Shown piece by piece: positions 1 through 5,203 of a stretch of 5,203 nucleotides of DNA (positions within the stretch are counted from its first letter, which is position 1; each line of letters starts with the position of its first letter). The position numbers and the translations under genes are program-made. A model generated the notes under the pieces. It had not been told where the DNA came from, made no database searches, and worked only from the letters and a program-made list of their open reading frames with translations. This DNA comes from Mageeibacillus sp. UBA3781 (GTDB taxonomy: Bacteria > Bacillota > Clostridia > Saccharofermentanales > Saccharofermentanaceae), in contig DFFH01000075.1 in the NCBI GenBank assembly GCA_002368805.1, positions 1 through 5,203 on the forward strand, read 5' to 3'.

Positions 1-2173
1 AGTTCTTGCCGGGTCTGCCGATATCGGAACCTGCATCCTTACCACCGATCATCTGGCCATATACGTACGGCTCTGTCTTGTGGATATCGGATGTCTCTTC
101 CGTAAATGCAGGAGCGATCTCGGAGTAGTACTTGAATGCCTGGTCACCTTCGCCGGCATATGCAGCCGCGCAGATGATCCATGCGTTGTTATGTGTGAAG
201 ATACCGGCGTTCTCCTTATATCCGCCCGGATAAGTGGAGATCTCACCGTACTGGATGTAGTACTTGGTGAATGCAGGATTGTTAAGTACAAGACCGAACT
301 TGGTGTTAAGTCTTTCGTCGATCGCAGCGAGGGTCTTCTTATCCGCACCCTGCTCCTTGCCGACATCGGACATGATCGCGAAGCCCTGCGGCTCGATGAA
401 GATCTGTCCTTCTTCGCATTCCTTAGAGCCCATCTTCTCGCCGTTTGCATCGTAAGCTCTGAGGAACCAGTCACCGTCCCAAGCGGACTCCATGATGTTC
501 TTCTTCATCTTATCGATCTCTGCCTGAGCAGCTGCCGCCTCGTCGTCCTTACCGAGGTGCTTGAGGATCGCTACGTAGTTCGGGCCTGTGTAGGTAAACA
601 GTGTAGCAACCATGACGGACTCGGCAACCTTGGAGTAGCCGCCCTCTGCCTTGAACTTCGGGTTGGTGTATGTCTGGAAAGACTCACCCGGTGTGTCAGA
701 GTAGCAGGACAGGTTGATGCAGTCGTTCCAGTCTGCACGCATAGCCAGCGGGAGACCGTGAGGACCGAGGTTGTTTACGATGTGATAGAAGGAAACCTTC
801 AGGTGCTCGAGCATGGTCTGTGCAACGCTCATATCGTTGTCATAAGGAACCATCTCGTCAAGGATGGACCAGTCGCCTGTCTCCTTGATGTAAGCGGAAA
901 CAGAAAGGATCAGCCAGAGCGGGTCATCCGAGAAGTCACCGCCGATATCGGCGTTACCCTTCTTAGTAAGCGGCTGGTACTGGTGATAGCATCCGCCGTC
1001 CGGGAACTGTGTGGAAGCGATATCGATGATACGCTCTTTTGCACGGTCCGGGATCTGGTGAACGAAACCGAGGATATCCTGGTTGGAGTCACGGAAGCCC
1101 ATGCCGCGGCCGATACCGGACTCGAAGTAAGATGCGGAACGGGAAAGGTTAAAGGTAACCATGCACTGATACTGGTTCCAGATGTTGACCATACGATCGA
1201 CCTTGTCATCCGGAGTTGTAACATTGAGGATACCGAGGAGCTTATCCCAGGAAGCCTTCAGATCAGCAAGACCTGCTGCTACCTTCTCCGGTGTGTCGAA
1301 CTTCTCGATCATGGCCTTTGCTTTTACCTTATTGATGGTCTTGCCATCTGCTTCAAACTTCTGGTCAACAGGCATCTCGACATAGCCGAGGACGAAGATG
1401 AGCGTCTTGCTCTCGCCTGCCTTAAGTGTGATCTCTTTGTAGTGGGAAGCGATCGGGGACCAGCCGTCTGCGAAGGAGTCGGTTGCTTTTCCGGCGAGAA
1501 CAGCCTCCGGATTATTAAATCCGTTGTAAAGGCCGATAAAGGAATCACGATCGGTGTCATAACCGTCGATCGCATCGTTTACAGAGTAGAAAGCATAGTG
1601 GTTACGTCTGTCTCTGTACTCGGTCTTGTGGTAGATGACGGAACCATCTACTTCGACACGGCCGGTAGAGAAGTTTCTCTGGAAGTTGGTGCAGTCATCC
1701 TGTGCATCCCACAGACACCACTCAGCAAATGAGAAGAGCTTGAATGTCTTCTCCGAAGAGCCTTCATTGGTAAGTACTACCTGCTGGACTTCTCCGTCAT
1801 ATCCGTTCGGTACGAAGAAAGTAACCTGTGCCTTCAGGTCATTCTTCTTACCTGTGATGATCGTATAACCCATACCATGGCGGCACTCATAGGCATCAAG
1901 CTCGGTCTTGACCGGAGACCAGCCCGGATTCCAGACCGTTCCGTTGTCGTTGATGTAGAAGTAACGTCCGCCCATATCGATCGGTACGTTGTTATAACGA
2001 TATCTCGTAATTCTTCTAAGACGTGCGTCTTTGTAGAAGCAGTATCCTCCTGCAGTATTGGAGATCAGACCGAAGAATGCTTCCGAGCCGAGATAGTTGA
2101 TCCACGGATACGGTGTCTTCGGAGTCTCGATTACATATTCACGTGTCTGGTCGTCAAAATGTCCGAACTTCAT
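1..2173 (-). CDS. cbp: Cellobiose phosphorylase, GH94 family (partial; C-terminus beyond left edge)
   Basis: Cytoplasmic enzyme that reversibly phosphorolyses cellobiose to alpha-glucose 1-phosphate and glucose. The reading frame is open for 724 codons and leaves the window, so roughly the last 90 residues of a usual ~810-residue protein are missing. The order fits the family: N-terminal beta-sandwich to about residue 270, a helical linker, then an (alpha/alpha)6 catalytic barrel from about 315. Visible family motifs are TPYPWINYLG (18-29), ECRHGMGYT (96-104), GRGMGFRDSNQD (355-366), DDPLWL (416-421), ADWNDCIN (480-487), GEISTYPGGYKENAGIFTHNNAW (643-665) and EPYVYGQM (701-708). By recalled numbering of the Cellvibrio gilvus enzyme, the catalytic acid is D484 and substrate or phosphate contacts include R356, D362, Y648, K653, E654 and H661. 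All are intact; the later Thr-Gly phosphate contact lies outside the window. The ATG at 2173 has AGGAGG ten bases upstream. Similarity to clostridial cellobiose phosphorylase runs through the whole N-terminus, making cellodextrin or laminaribiose specificity less likely. Confidence 0.95.
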   Translation of the reverse strand, partial: MKFGHFDDQTREYVIETPKTPYPWINYLGSEAFFGLISNTAGGYCFYKDARLRRITRYRYNNVPIDMGGRYFYINDNGTVWNPGWSPVKTELDAYECRHGMGYTIITGKKNDLKAQVTFFVPNGYDGEVQQVVLTNEGSSEKTFKLFSFAEWCLWDAQDDCTNFQRNFSTGRVEVDGSVIYHKTEYRDRRNHYAFYSVNDAIDGYDTDRDSFIGLYNGFNNPEAVLAGKATDSFADGWSPIASHYKEITLKAGESKTLIFVLGYVEMPVDQKFEADGKTINKVKAKAMIEKFDTPEKVAAGLADLKASWDKLLGILNVTTPDDKVDRMVNIWNQYQCMVTFNLSRSASYFESGIGRGMGFRDSNQDILGFVHQIPDRAKERIIDIASTQFPDGGCYHQYQPLTKKGNADIGGDFSDDPLWLILSVSAYIKETGDWSILDEMVPYDNDMSVAQTMLEHLKVSFYHIVNNLGPHGLPLAMRADWNDCINLSCYSDTPGESFQTYTNPKFKAEGGYSKVAESVMVATLFTYTGPNYVAILKHLGKDDEAAAAQAEIDKMKKNIMESAWDGDWFLRAYDANGEKMGSKECEEGQIFIEPQGFAIMSDVGKEQGADKKTLAAIDERLNTKFGLVLNNPAFTKYYIQYGEISTYPGGYKENAGIFTHNNAWIICAAAYAGEGDQAFKYYSEIAPAFTEETSDIHKTEPYVYGQMIGGKDAGSDIGRPGKN

Positions 2174-2183
2174 ATGCCATATG

Positions 2184-2189
2184 CCTCCT
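2184..2189 (-). promoter_or_regulatory. Ribosome binding site of the cellobiose phosphorylase gene
   Basis: The minus strand reads AGGAGG ten bases before the ATG at 2173. Another ATG (2178-2180) lies only three bases after the AGGAGG and in a different frame, where it meets a stop after eight codons. The spacing and the conserved MKFGHFDD N-terminus both favour the ATG at 2173. Confidence 0.85.
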
Positions 2190-2214
2190 AAAAAAGTAGA
2201 TTTCAAGTACCTAT

Positions 2215-2243
2215 ATCATACTATAACGAGGGGCAAATCGGAA
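2215..2243 (-). promoter_or_regulatory. Candidate sigma-A promoter of the cellobiose phosphorylase gene
   Basis: On the minus strand, TATGAT (2220-2215) is a good -10 box. Seventeen bases upstream is TTCCGA (2243-2238), a weak -35 box with three consensus matches. Transcription would start near 2208, giving a leader of about 35 bases that contains the AGGAGG. The weak -35 overlaps a palindrome (2239-2250), as expected of a regulated promoter. A slightly shifted -10 (TATAGT) is also possible. Confidence 0.5.
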
Positions 2244-2250
2244 CGTTTCG
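2239..2250. promoter_or_regulatory. Palindrome CGGAACGTTTCG, putative LacI-family operator (proximal)
   Basis: Ten of twelve bases are symmetric about a central CG, with an AACGTT core typical of LacI/GalR-family operators. It overlaps the candidate -35 box of the phosphorylase promoter, where a bound repressor would block RNA polymerase. The symmetry is seen directly; assignment to a LacI-family protein is inference, and no regulator gene is in the window. Confidence 0.4.
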
Positions 2251-2320
2251 CGCATCTAAAAAAGTACAAAAAACGCTTAATTTTCGGGCAGAATCGGCCA
2301 AACGCAAAGGATACCGAACT

Positions 2321-2334
2321 CGAAAACGGTTTCG
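2321..2334. promoter_or_regulatory. Palindrome CGAAAACGGTTTCG, putative LacI/CcpA-type operator (distal)
   Basis: Twelve of fourteen bases are symmetric about a central CG. The site fits the recalled catabolite-responsive-element pattern WTGNAANCGNWNNCW except at the two outer positions of the 14-mer. Its centre is 83 bp from that of the proximal palindrome, close to eight helical turns. It could be a second operator for looping, or a site for carbon-catabolite control. On RNA it would form only a five-base stem without a following U-run, so it is a poor terminator. Confidence 0.35.
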
Positions 2335-2368
2335 TATTTTCGAAATTAAAAAGGAGTGTTTTCGTCCG

Positions 2369-3823
2369 TCAGGACAGGCCCAGAAGCTCTTCCATTCCGA
2401 TGATGAACTGCTGCTTGACCTCGTCCATGGTCTCGATCTCACCGCTGATGTATGCGTCAAAGAGTTTATGGATCTCGTTCTCCGCGCACTTCTGCACTGT
2501 CTGATCATCCGGGATCACGATCCTCTCGGCTTCCGCCACTAGAACGACATACGGGTTTTGTCCCGCGAGAAAATCACTGGCAAAGTTCGGATCCTGCGCA
2601 CACTTCTGCATGATCGTGCGGCTGTTTACGAAGCGGCCTTTCACCGCCATATCCGTCATCACGGTCTGATCCATTGTCAGGATCTTGAGGACCTTCGCAG
2701 CGGTTGCTTTTCTATCACAGGAGGAGGCCACCATCAGCCATGTGCCTCCGTCGTAGGAAGCGGTAGGCGCCGGCACGATCGACCAGCCGGTCTCTTCCGG
2801 TTTCGTCGTCTCGGAAGTCTCTCCGGTCGCTGTCGTTTCACTCTGATCCGGCTCTTTCTCTTCATGACCCGGAACATATCCGATCACTTTCGAGGCCTTA
2901 TTCAGTGACCCGAAGAAAAGCACGCACTGTCCATCGTTGATCGCACGTGTCCACTCTTCACTTCCCTCATCAAACTCGAGTGTCAGTGTATCGTTAAAGA
3001 GTTTCTCCTGAAGGCTGAAGAAATTATCAAAGTCAGCATCCACTGTCACTTTTCCATCTTTGACCCAGGATGCATTTCTTCCCGCCCAGAAAAGCCTTCC
3101 GAGCTGGTGGCGGTCCGCAAGAAGCTTGATGGCTCCCTCTGTATTCATACTGACTTCCCTGGCCTGTTCCATAAAGGAATTCCAGTCGGAGAGTTTCGCC
3201 GTTACCTGGGACGGTTCGGCAGATCCGAGATACTTATCGGCAAGCTTACGGTTATAGATAAGAGCGGTCGGCGAAAGGTCATAGGCAAGTGCTTTTATAG
3301 AATGATCCTTCGTCATTGCCGCCTTATAGGTGTATTCAAACTGATCGGAAAGGTCACTGCTGCTGATACCGACCTGCTCGATCCCGATGCTGTAGTCGCT
3401 GTCGGTAAAGTTCGTAAGAGCCTCTGCATTCATCATGAATAAATCCGGCTTTTTCTCCGAGGCAAAAGCACTTTTCAGTTCCTGGACATACTGGTCCGGA
3501 GCCACATAGATATATTCATAGTCAATATCTTTGAGATAGTCGGCGAATTCCTTGCCGAAATCTTCCTCATATCCGTAGATCACAAGCGGATCTTCGGACT
3601 CATCCGTTACTGCGGAGGGTACCGTCGGCCCGGACGTAGGTTCAGTCGGGCCGGAAGTCTCGGTAGAAGGCTCGGTATCCGTCACACTCTCCGAGGATGT
3701 CGCTTCCGTCGAAGACTCAGAGGATGGCTCTTTCGACTCATCCTTCGACTTCGGCTTACAGGCACACATCGGCAGCGCCAGAGAAACCGCAAGTATAGTT
3801 GTCAGCAGTTTTCCTACCTTCAT
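2369..3823 (-). CDS. Lipoprotein, ABC sugar transporter substrate-binding protein (family 1 type)
   Basis: Probably captures a sugar or oligosaccharide outside the membrane for an ABC importer. The 484-residue product begins with a lipoprotein signal: MK, a basic residue, a hydrophobic run (6-19) and a lipobox ending MCAC, making C22 the likely lipidated residue (C20 is an alternative). Residues 23-79 are a Ser/Thr/Glu/Pro-rich linker that should hold the domain off the membrane. The binding domain follows from about residue 80. It has features typical of family 1 binding proteins: an early PDLFMMNAE segment (126-134), YDLSPTALIYNRKLADKYLG (181-200), and WSIVPAP followed by GGTWLMVA (347-366). 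An acidic Thr/Glu-rich insert (about 320-345) interrupts the second lobe. No permease or ATPase is adjacent, so it may use components encoded elsewhere. Position upstream of cellobiose phosphorylase suggests a beta-glucoside ligand, by context only. No convincing terminator follows, so some read-through into the next gene is possible. Confidence 0.8.
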   Translation of the reverse strand: MKVGKLLTTILAVSLALPMCACKPKSKDESKEPSSESSTEATSSESVTDTEPSTETSGPTEPTSGPTVPSAVTDESEDPLVIYGYEEDFGKEFADYLKDIDYEYIYVAPDQYVQELKSAFASEKKPDLFMMNAEALTNFTDSDYSIGIEQVGISSSDLSDQFEYTYKAAMTKDHSIKALAYDLSPTALIYNRKLADKYLGSAEPSQVTAKLSDWNSFMEQAREVSMNTEGAIKLLADRHQLGRLFWAGRNASWVKDGKVTVDADFDNFFSLQEKLFNDTLTLEFDEGSEEWTRAINDGQCVLFFGSLNKASKVIGYVPGHEEKEPDQSETTATGETSETTKPEETGWSIVPAPTASYDGGTWLMVASSCDRKATAAKVLKILTMDQTVMTDMAVKGRFVNSRTIMQKCAQDPNFASDFLAGQNPYVVLVAEAERIVIPDDQTVQKCAENEIHKLFDAYISGEIETMDEVKQQFIIGMEELLGLS

Positions 3824-3828
3824 GATGT

Positions 3829-3833
3829 CCTCC
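3829..3833 (-). promoter_or_regulatory. Ribosome binding site that sets the lipoprotein start
   Basis: GGAGG on the minus strand lies five bases before the ATG at 3823. A longer frame could begin at the ATG at 3835, but that ATG itself runs into the GGAGG and has no ribosome site of its own. The start at 3823 also gives a cleaner signal peptide (MKVGKLL), without the acidic residues of MEDI. Confidence 0.8.
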
Positions 3834-3852
3834 ATAGAATAATCTAAAAGTA

Positions 3853-3881
3853 AGTTTACCGCATTCTAAAAATGCTTTCAA
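3853..3881 (-). promoter_or_regulatory. Candidate sigma-A promoter of the lipoprotein gene
   Basis: The minus strand shows TTGAAA (3881-3876, five of six consensus matches) and, after exactly 17 bases, TAAACT (3858-3853, four of six). Transcription would start near 3846, about 23 bases before the start codon and just upstream of GGAGG. The spacer contains the inverted repeat GCATT-N5-AATGC (3861-3875), a possible regulator site. Confidence 0.5.
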
Positions 3882-3900
3882 CAAAAGTGACTTTTTAGAA
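3864..3900. repeat. Perfect 9-bp inverted repeat flanking the lipoprotein -35 box
   Basis: TTCTAAAAA (3864-3872) and TTTTTAGAA (3892-3900) are exact inverted copies separated by 19 bases. They bracket the candidate -35 element. They lie upstream of the expected transcription start, so they would act as DNA rather than as an RNA hairpin. AT-richness weakens the case. Confidence 0.45.
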
Positions 3901-3906
3901 AGGATA

Positions 3907-3924
3907 AATAGGTTTATGCCTATT
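3907..3924. repeat. Short inverted repeat AATAGG-N6-CCTATT
   Basis: A perfect six-base inverted repeat with a six-base centre lies between the lipoprotein promoter and the tRNA promoter. It could be an operator half-site pair for either gene. Function is unknown, and chance is possible at this length. Confidence 0.3.
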
Positions 3925-3936
3925 CTCTCTATATAA

Positions 3937-3965
3937 TTGACAAGCGCCGGATTTCATAATAAAAT
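3937..3965 (+). promoter_or_regulatory. Strong sigma-A promoter of the tRNA-Ala gene
   Basis: TTGACA (3937-3942), a perfect -35 box, is followed after exactly 17 bases by TAAAAT (3960-3965), five of six matches to the -10 consensus. Transcription should start near 3972, leaving a leader of about 15 bases for RNase P to remove. Near-consensus strength fits a stable RNA gene. Confidence 0.85.
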
Positions 3966-3988
3966 TTCACTTGTCTTATGACATCCGG
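3947..3988. repeat. Imperfect 13-bp inverted repeat around the tRNA promoter -10 box
   Basis: CCGGATTTCATAA (3947-3959) and TTATGACATCCGG (3976-3988) are inverted copies matching at 12 of 13 positions, with a 16-base centre. The centre holds the -10 box and the expected start point, and the right arm covers the leader and the first two bases of the mature tRNA. A further pair, GACAAG (3939-3944) and CTTGTC (3970-3975), interleaves with it. Confidence 0.6.
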
Positions 3989-4062
3989 GGCATTAGCGCA
4001 GTTGGGAGCGCATCACACTGGCAGTGTGGGGGTCAGGGGTTCAAGTCCCCTATGCTCCACCA
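3987..4062 (+). tRNA. tRNA-Ala, anticodon GGC
   Basis: A full 76-base cloverleaf including an encoded CCA end. The acceptor stem pairs GGGGCAT with ATGCTCC and includes the G3-U70 wobble that is the hallmark of alanine tRNAs. The D stem is GCGC/GCGC around AGTTGGGA. The anticodon stem is TCACA/TGTGG around the loop CTGGCAG, with anticodon GGC at 4020-4022 reading GCC and GCU. The variable loop is five bases and the T arm is AGGGG-TTCAAGT-CCCCT. It is a single gene with its own promoter and terminator and is not within an rRNA operon here. Confidence 0.98.
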
Positions 4063-4070
4063 GAATTACG

Positions 4071-4110
4071 AAAAGTCTTTCCGCTTCACCGCAGAAAGAC
4101 TTTTTCTTTT
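4071..4110 (+). terminator. Rho-independent terminator of the tRNA-Ala gene
   Basis: AAAAGTCTTTC (4071-4081) pairs perfectly with GAAAGACTTTT (4094-4104), an 11-bp stem. Its loop can close two more G-C pairs. The U-rich tail is TTTTTCTTTT. It starts nine bases after the CCA end. The opposite strand has only a short T-run after the stem, so it should act mainly on plus-strand transcripts. Confidence 0.88.
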
Positions 4111-4140
4111 CCGGCTTTTCTGTACTTTATCCGAATGAAC

Positions 4141-4389
4141 ATACCGATATATCACTCTCAACTAATTTTTTATCGGTCATTTTTTCATGTCCTATACCCA
4201 TAAATTCTTCGATCATCGTTTTTTATCGGTATCTTCAGACGTTCTGATACGGATAGAAAAGCACTTTTCGCGGATACTATCTGCACTAATGCCCAATAAA
4301 ATACCGATAGAAACCCGAGATCAGAATTTCTATCGGTTCTATTTACCTAAATCAAGCAGATAAAAACATCAATGAGACATTTCTATCGG
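4141..4389. repeat. Cluster of ACCGATA/TATCGGT motifs in both orientations
   Basis: The 334 bases between the tRNA and glmS (4063-4396) contain no credible gene. After the tRNA terminator they hold repeated copies of one short motif. ATACCGATA occurs at 4141-4149 and, extended to ATACCGATAGAAA, at 4301-4313. A one-mismatch copy, ATACGGATAGAAA, is at 4247-4259. The inverted form occurs as TTTTTTATCGGT at 4166-4177 and 4219-4230 (an exact 12-base repeat 53 bases apart), TTTCTATCGGT at 4327-4337 and TTTCTATCGG at 4380-4389. Copies 4141-4149 and 4224-4232 could pair over nine bases. Copies 4303-4313 and 4327-4337 form the glmS terminator stem. The function of the rest is unknown. Confidence 0.7.
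4294..4337 (-). terminator. Probable Rho-independent terminator of glmS
   Basis: On the minus strand ACCGATAGAAA pairs perfectly with TTTCTATCGGT, an 11-bp stem with a 13-base loop, followed by the T-rich stretch ATTTTATT. It begins about 60 bases after the glmS stop codon. The stem is AT-rich at its top and the tail is broken by As, so it may be only moderately efficient. Confidence 0.65.
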
Positions 4390-4396
4390 AAAGACC

Positions 4397-5203
4397 TTAT
4401 TCCACCGTAACGGACTTCGCCAGATTCTTCGGCTTATCGATATCGCATCCGTTTTCTTTTGCTACATGGTAAGCGAGCATCTGCATCGGTACGATCTCAA
4501 CAACTGCAGAGAACAGATTATCGATCTTCGGGATGAAGATAACATCATCTGCCTGCGCCAGGATCTCATGGTTGCCCTTGTAAGTCACGGCAAGGACTTC
4601 CGCGCCACGGGCCTTGACCTCAACGATGTTACTCAGTGTCTTTTCCATAATGTGCGGGTTGCAGCAAAGTGCGATGACCGGCTGATGCTCTTCGATAAGA
4701 GCGATGGTGCCGTGCTTGAGCTCACCTGCGGCATAGGATTCCGCGTGGATGTAGGAGATCTCCTTCATCTTCAGGGCTGCTTCCAGAGCGATCGCGTAGT
4801 CGGTATTTCTTCCGATGAAGAACATCGACTTGGTGTTGTGGTATTTCTTTGCCATTTGGGGGATCTTCGGATTCATGTCGAGCGCTTCCTGTACGCGCTT
4901 CGGAAGCATCAGAAGTGTGGACAGGTGATGGTAATAATCCGCATCTTCGATCCGCTCGAGGGTCTTGGCGATATAAACGGCAACGAGATACAGAACGGAA
5001 ACCTGCGTCGTATAGCCCTTTGTGGTTGCAACGGCGATCTCCGGACCTGCCCAGGTATAAAGGACATCATCCGCAAGTTTGGCAATGGTGCTGCCGACAA
5101 CATTGACGATGGCCAGTGTTCTTGCACCTCTTTCCTTGCACTCCTTCATGGCAGCGATCGTATCTGCCGTCTCACCGGACTGGGAAAGAACGATCAGAAG
5201 TGT
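4397..5203 (-). CDS. glmS: Glutamine-fructose-6-phosphate aminotransferase (partial; C-terminal isomerase half)
   Basis: GlmS makes glucosamine 6-phosphate from fructose 6-phosphate and glutamine, the entry step to peptidoglycan amino sugars. The window holds the last 268 codons of a usual ~609-residue protein; the N-terminal glutaminase domain and any upstream glmS ribozyme lie beyond the right edge. What remains is most of the first SIS sugar-isomerase domain and all of the second. Numbering from the first visible residue, SQSGET (7-12) is the phosphate-binding loop. ALEAALKMKEISYIHAES (139-156) and GELKHG (160-165) carry E148 and H164, and the protein ends in the invariant NLAKSVTVE with K263. 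By recalled E. coli numbering these are S347-T352, E488, H504 and K603, and they align with no gap. All are intact, so the enzyme should be active. The first methionine at 5149 is internal and is not the start. Confidence 0.97.
   Translation of the reverse strand, partial: TLLIVLSQSGETADTIAAMKECKERGARTLAIVNVVGSTIAKLADDVLYTWAGPEIAVATTKGYTTQVSVLYLVAVYIAKTLERIEDADYYHHLSTLLMLPKRVQEALDMNPKIPQMAKKYHNTKSMFFIGRNTDYAIALEAALKMKEISYIHAESYAAGELKHGTIALIEEHQPVIALCCNPHIMEKTLSNIVEVKARGAEVLAVTYKGNHEILAQADDVIFIPKIDNLFSAVVEIVPMQMLAYHVAKENGCDIDKPKNLAKSVTVE

Noticed and set aside
80..1732. 550-codon open frame on the plus strand, opposite the cellobiose phosphorylase gene
   Set aside because: It lies wholly antisense to a clearly conserved GH94 enzyme, resembles no known protein, and reflects codon bias of the real gene.
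2154..2180. Eight-codon out-of-frame mini-ORF overlapping the phosphorylase start
   Set aside because: Its ATG is only three bases from AGGAGG, too close for good initiation. A leader-peptide role is conceivable but unsupported.
2188..2266. 11-base direct repeat CTAAAAAAGTA (2188-2198 and 2256-2266) before the phosphorylase gene
   Set aside because: Mostly an A-run in AT-rich DNA, and one copy overlaps the ribosome site; likely chance.
2336..2371. Terminator directly after the lipoprotein stop codon
   Set aside because: GTCC-TGAC-GGAC gives only a four-base stem around the stop codon, and the TTTTT run lies well away from it; no convincing hairpin with a tail was found.
4040..4062. Possible phage or island attachment site at the tRNA-Ala 3' end
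   Set aside because: No second copy of the tRNA 3' end and no integrase gene are visible in the window.
4135..4203. Small plus-strand frame of about 22 codons in the repeat region (MNIPIYHSQ...)
   Set aside because: No ribosome site, low complexity, and it overlaps the repeated motifs.
3978..4247. 89-codon plus-strand frame spanning the tRNA
   Set aside because: It translates straight through tRNA-Ala and its terminator, so it cannot be a real gene.

Overview
The window most resembles a chromosomal segment of a fibre- or sugar-fermenting anaerobic member of the Clostridia (Firmicutes). The basis is a close match, from memory, to clostridial cellobiose phosphorylases, strong AGGAGG-type ribosome sites, a lipid-anchored sugar-binding protein of Gram-positive style, and a CCA-encoding tRNA gene. 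Genus or species cannot be fixed from the sequence. Coding DNA is of medium GC and the intergenic DNA is clearly AT-richer.

Layout, left to right. (1) Positions 1-2173, minus strand: the first 724 codons of a GH94 cellobiose phosphorylase, cut by the left edge just before the last ~90 residues. (2) 2174-2368: a 195-base control region with a ribosome site, a candidate promoter and two CG-centred palindromes that look like LacI-family operators, one on the -35 element. (3) 2369-3823, minus strand: a lipoprotein of the ABC sugar-binding family 1 type, with a long Ser/Thr/Glu/Pro linker and a second acidic insert. No permease gene accompanies it here. (4) 3824-3986: a divergent intergenic region dense in inverted repeats, with a promoter for the lipoprotein leftward and a near-consensus promoter for the tRNA rightward. 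(5) 3987-4062, plus strand: tRNA-Ala(GGC), followed by a Rho-independent terminator. (6) 4111-4396: an AT-rich convergent region with no gene, holding six or seven copies of an ACCGATA/TATCGGT motif, two of which form the probable glmS terminator. (7) 4397-5203, minus strand: the C-terminal 268 codons of glmS, cut by the right edge.

Working model (inference): the lipoprotein captures a beta-glucan oligosaccharide such as cellobiose outside the cell. Cellobiose phosphorylase then splits imported cellobiose with phosphate into glucose 1-phosphate and glucose, saving ATP. The two genes are codirectional, but the gap between them carries its own promoter and putative operators, so the phosphorylase may be controlled separately by a sugar-responsive repressor. 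tRNA-Ala and glmS are housekeeping neighbours with no evident functional link. No obviously new multigene system is present. The unexplained signals are in the intergenic DNA: the repeat cluster beside glmS, the imperfect 13-bp inverted repeat around the tRNA promoter, and the paired palindromes before the phosphorylase gene.
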